Source of the DNA: Actinidia chinensis
Lineage: Eukaryota; Streptophyta; Magnoliopsida; Ericales; Actinidiaceae
Direction of reading: 5' to 3'
DNA length: 10,000 nucleotides
NCBI GenBank assembly: GCA_009663005.1
Contig: CM018889.1
Coordinates: 849,457-859,456, forward strand
Below are positions 7,464-10,000 of the stretch, one piece after another. Both the position numbers and the translations under genes were made by a program. Every line of letters starts with the position of its first letter. Position 1 is the first letter of the stretch. The notes under the pieces are model-generated. The model was not told where the DNA came from. It ran no database searches and worked only from the letters and a program-made list of their open reading frames with translations.

Positions 7464-8308
7464 CATTCAACCCTTTATTCTTTTTTAATACTCCTTTATT
7501 CTTTTTTTTTATTTTTATTTTTAAATTTTTATTTTGATTTTTATTTTTGAATTTTTATTATTCCAACACATCTTTATTTATTTTTTTTTAATACCCTTGA
7601 TTTTGTTTTTTCCTTTTTACTTTTCCTTCCAATATAAAATTTTTTATAATTTTTTTTTACTCCCCCTTTATATTTTTTATAAAATAAAAAAATATGAATC
7701 AAGATTTTTAATATTTTTTTAAAATTTCGATGGGTTGATGAGTGATATGTAATTTGTTATTTGAATCTTTTTTTTATACCCATTTATTCTTTTTCTTTAT
7801 ATATAAGATTTTATAAACAAATATATATATTTTCGTTTGAAAGAGATTATTGATTTGACTTATATTCTTATATAATTATGAATTTACTACTATAGTGATA
7901 CATTAAAAGTTATTTATTTTTTCTTATGTATTTTATGATAAATCAACTAAAAAAATACATTATTAATTTTAAGATAGTAATCAATAACAATTAACATATA
8001 AACTAATCACCAATTTGAAATTAAAATATTATAAAATTTTGATTCTAATTTGTTTTATATTTTATAAAAACCTAGCATGAGAGTAAACAGAATTATCATT
8101 TTTTATTATAATTTATTTTATATAAAAATTTGAAAGTGAAAGTAAAGGAAAAAATCAGGAGTATTAAAAGAAAAAGACAATCAAGTCAGTTATAAATTAT
8201 CTTATTTTTTTTTAATTAAAAATCCAGAAGTGAAAGTCAAAATCAAAAGAATTAAGGGGTAGTAAAAAAAAATAAAAGGGGTATAAAAAAGAATAAAAGG
8301 GTTGAATG
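7464..8308. repeat. Long inverted repeat inside Helitron unit D
   Basis: The left arm starts CATTCAACCCTTTATTC (7464) and the right arm ends GAATAAAAGGGTTGAATG (8308), a match with one indel. Further in, CTTGATTTTG and TTCCTTTTTACTTT on the left face AAAGTGAAAGTAAAGG and CAATCAAG on the right. TATTTTTTATAAAA near 7670 faces TATATTTTATAAAA near 8057. The centre, about 7740-8020, is unpaired. Similar but more eroded arms occur in unit C. Confidence 0.65.
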
Positions 8309-8570
8309 TCAAATTGTAGTTTGAGAACGAATTGAGAGCAAAGTTAAAAGTAAAAAAAAAGGTCCTATTGAGGGGGTGGGTTGTCAAGGGATGAAAAAAC
8401 AGTTCTCTTCTGTTAAGGTTTTAAGAATAGATTTGTTAGTTTAGATTAATTAGTTTTTTTGAGAAAGTACTTAAGCTACTTATTTATATTATTTTTTATT
8501 TTTATTTGTTTTTCTATGATGAAAAATCATCAAAATCGATGAAATAAATTTTTATTTTATTTTTTGTGTA

Positions 8571-8596
8571 GTGCCTCTGGCACGGGCAATTACTAG
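8571..8596 (+). other. Helitron 3' terminal hairpin and CTAG, unit D
   Basis: Stem GTGCC (8571-8575) pairs with GGCAC (8579-8583) around TCT. Nine bases ending CAATTA lead to CTAG at 8593-8596. Stem length, loop length and spacing are identical to unit C. Confidence 0.85.
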
Positions 8597-9300
8597 TTTA
8601 TCTTATAAGATAAAATATGCATAATTTTTATAGTAAATATTTTTAAACATATTTTTCTAGTTCTATCAAATTAAATATACAATGAATATGAAATTATGTA
8701 AAATAAAAAAATTTCAATAAAATCAAATGTGAGTGATGTCTCAAAGTTTGATTTTTTTGAGTAGACAATATTCGAAATTCATAAACAAAAAAAATAGCAT
8801 TTTTTGTTCTATTTTAATTAATGACAATATTTTTAGGCATGACTAAAGAATTAATATTCAAATTTAGAGATTTTTTTATACAACATTGAGAAATTAGTTT
8901 CTCATTGTGTTCATTGTTATGATACCTTTCCAGTTCAAATAGGAAGAAAAGACAGATAATAGGTTTTTTAACATAAGCAAGTCAAGTATTAACTCTACTT
9001 TTAAGGACATTAAGGTCATTTCTTATTGACTTAATGTAAAGCACTATTTAGGAAATAATATCATGAAATAAGCAATTACATTACCTCTCCTAAGGTTTCT
9101 AAAGTTATAAATACCTTCCCGTCGTTTGTAAATGACAACTAACCTCACTTAGGCTACCCTTCACTTTCATTCCCCTTTTATTATTAAGTGGTTAATAAGT
9201 CAACGTAATTGATGACCTCACATACTTCATATTCATTTCTATGTTTACCCATTCTTGTGTCTACCTATAATGCCTTTCATATCTGTGTAAAACAAAAAAA
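8597..9300. other. AT-rich spacer right of the Helitron array
   Basis: Base 8597 is the T expected as the right half of the Helitron AT target. No gene, RNA or terminal repeat is visible up to about 9300, apart from the hairpin at 9007-9037. Confidence 0.4.
9007..9037. repeat. Small hairpin
   Basis: ACATTAAGGTCA (9007-9018) is opposed by TGACTTAATGT (9027-9037). This gives an 11-bp stem with one bulged G and an 8-base loop. There is no T tract typical of a terminator and no known RNA family is recognised. Confidence 0.45.
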
Positions 9301-9311
9301 TGTGTTTATCA

Positions 9312-9320
9312 AAACCCTAA
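9312..9320 (+). promoter_or_regulatory. telo-box-like motif AAACCCTAA
   Basis: One copy of the plant telomere-repeat motif lies in the approach to the GC-richer right end. In plants such boxes occur in promoters of ribosomal-protein and cell-cycle genes. A single copy can easily be chance, and no transcription start is identifiable here. Confidence 0.2.
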
Positions 9321-9459
9321 CTCACCTTGGAATAATTATTATGTGAAAGCTTTCATTTGATTCTCCTACCCCCAAATCAATCTGGTATCCATCAACCCAT
9401 TACTCTTCAACCTTATCCAGGACATCACACTAAAAACCAAGGGACCAACTTCTGTTTGC

Positions 9460-10000
9460 CACTGGTTAGACTCACAAGTGAAAACCACCATCATGATCTT
9501 TGAGACAGAAGCATCAGCGCATACAAGAAGTTTGCTTCAAAAGTGGTCTCCAAAAATGTGCCCATATAGGGGGAATTCCAACATTATTGATTTGATAAGG
9601 CATCCCTTTGTGGTACACCCAATTTTAAGTGAGCTAGAAAATACACTCAGAGGTGTGGACAGTAAGTGACAAGGTGCTGGTAAGGGGTGGGGTGAGGGAG
9701 GGACTAGGAGAAGAGAAGGTGTTTGACAATGATGGTGAAGGCAAGTGAATTGGGTGTCAGTATTGAGGTGGTGAGAGGTAAGGATGACCGACTCTGTGTT
9801 GGTGGTGGTGGATACAAGTTGGGTGGACTGATTGGTAAGTAATGGAGAGATGAGGAAGGAGATGGAAGAGAGGGTGATTGTTTGCGTAGGACAGATAACG
9901 GTAGCGTAATGAGTTGGACCGAGATTGGGGGAGTTAAAATATGTGCTGGATAGGACAGCAGAGGAGTGTGTGGTGGTTGTGCCGGTTATCATGGCGACTC
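9460..10000. other. GC-richer tract with unassigned open frames
   Basis: From about 9460 the base composition changes and the + strand becomes rich in G (GGTGG, GAGGG, GGAG). A minus-strand frame of 151 codons (ATG at 9992, stop at 9537) has no stop upstream before the window edge, so it might be longer. Its product would be rich in Ser and Thr with His/Cys clusters (THHS-, CLHHHC-like) and no domain, signal peptide or membrane segment I recognise. A plus-strand frame of 63 codons (9478-9669) overlaps it in antisense. The G-rich + strand lowers the chance of stops on the minus strand, so the frame may be accidental. At 9991 the + strand reads ATGGCGACTC, a common style of plant start codon context, but only ten bases are visible. 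It may be the edge of a gene or a decayed fragment. Confidence 0.25.

Larger units (their letters stand above)
7255..8596 (+). mobile_element. Helitron unit D: complete non-autonomous copy
   Basis: The 5' end TCTATATTCTAAATCC begins directly after the CTAG of unit C. The unit then has TTTGAATCCAAAATC, TATCTCTCGCTATC, TTTCCCGCCCAAAA, a pyrimidine tract and the left arm of a long inverted repeat. Its 3' end has a GTGCC/GGCAC hairpin (8571-8583), nine bases, then CTAG (8593-8596) followed by T (8597). The last 350 bases align well with those of unit C, including TAGTTTAGATTAATTAG and AAAAATCATCAAAA. There are no Rep or helicase motifs; frames at 7534-7722 (+) and 8202-8387 (-) are low-complexity Phe/Leu/Ile-rich readings of AT runs. 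Confidence 0.88.

Noticed and set aside
7534..7722. Phe/Ile/Leu-rich frame resembling a membrane peptide
   Set aside because: Poly-T-rich sequence gives Phe, Leu and Ile by composition, and it lies in the left arm of the Helitron inverted repeat. The mirrored minus-strand frame at 8202-8387 has the same origin.

Overview
The window looks like nuclear, intergenic DNA from a flowering plant, probably a eudicot, although species and clade cannot be fixed from the sequence. It is strongly AT-rich by eye, has no convincing protein-coding gene, and is built from small non-autonomous DNA transposons of types typical of plants. All longer open reading frames fall in low-complexity or transposon sequence, apart from one weak, unassigned frame near the right edge.

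Layout. 1-193 is AT-rich flank. 204-667 is a MITE with GGCTGG-type inverted ends, apparently inserted in an older repeat. 678-819 contains a separate inverted repeat. 1406-1780 is a MITE that folds along its whole length. 1800-2193 is a hAT-type element with TAGGGAT ends and a perfect 8-bp target duplication. About 2396-3345 is a degenerate fold-back region containing a CT microsatellite; its core is related to the Helitron interiors further right. 3346-4000 shows nothing recognisable. About 4000-4595 is a degenerate tandem array with a period near 140 bp.

The main feature is 4814-8596: four Helitron 5' ends in the same orientation (4814, 5526, 6097, 7255) but only two 3' ends (7254 and 8596). 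The last two units are complete and abut with no spacer, the CTAG of one being followed directly by the TC of the next. Their 3' hairpins have the same geometry and differ by a compensating base-pair change. The complete units also carry a long internal inverted repeat, and all four 5' regions carry a TTTCCCGC-type block resembling an E2F-binding site. None encodes a Rep/helicase, so movement would need enzymes supplied in trans.

8597-9300 is unremarkable AT-rich sequence with a small hairpin. From about 9460 to the end the GC content rises; this may be the approach to a gene or a decayed fragment, but no product could be recognised.
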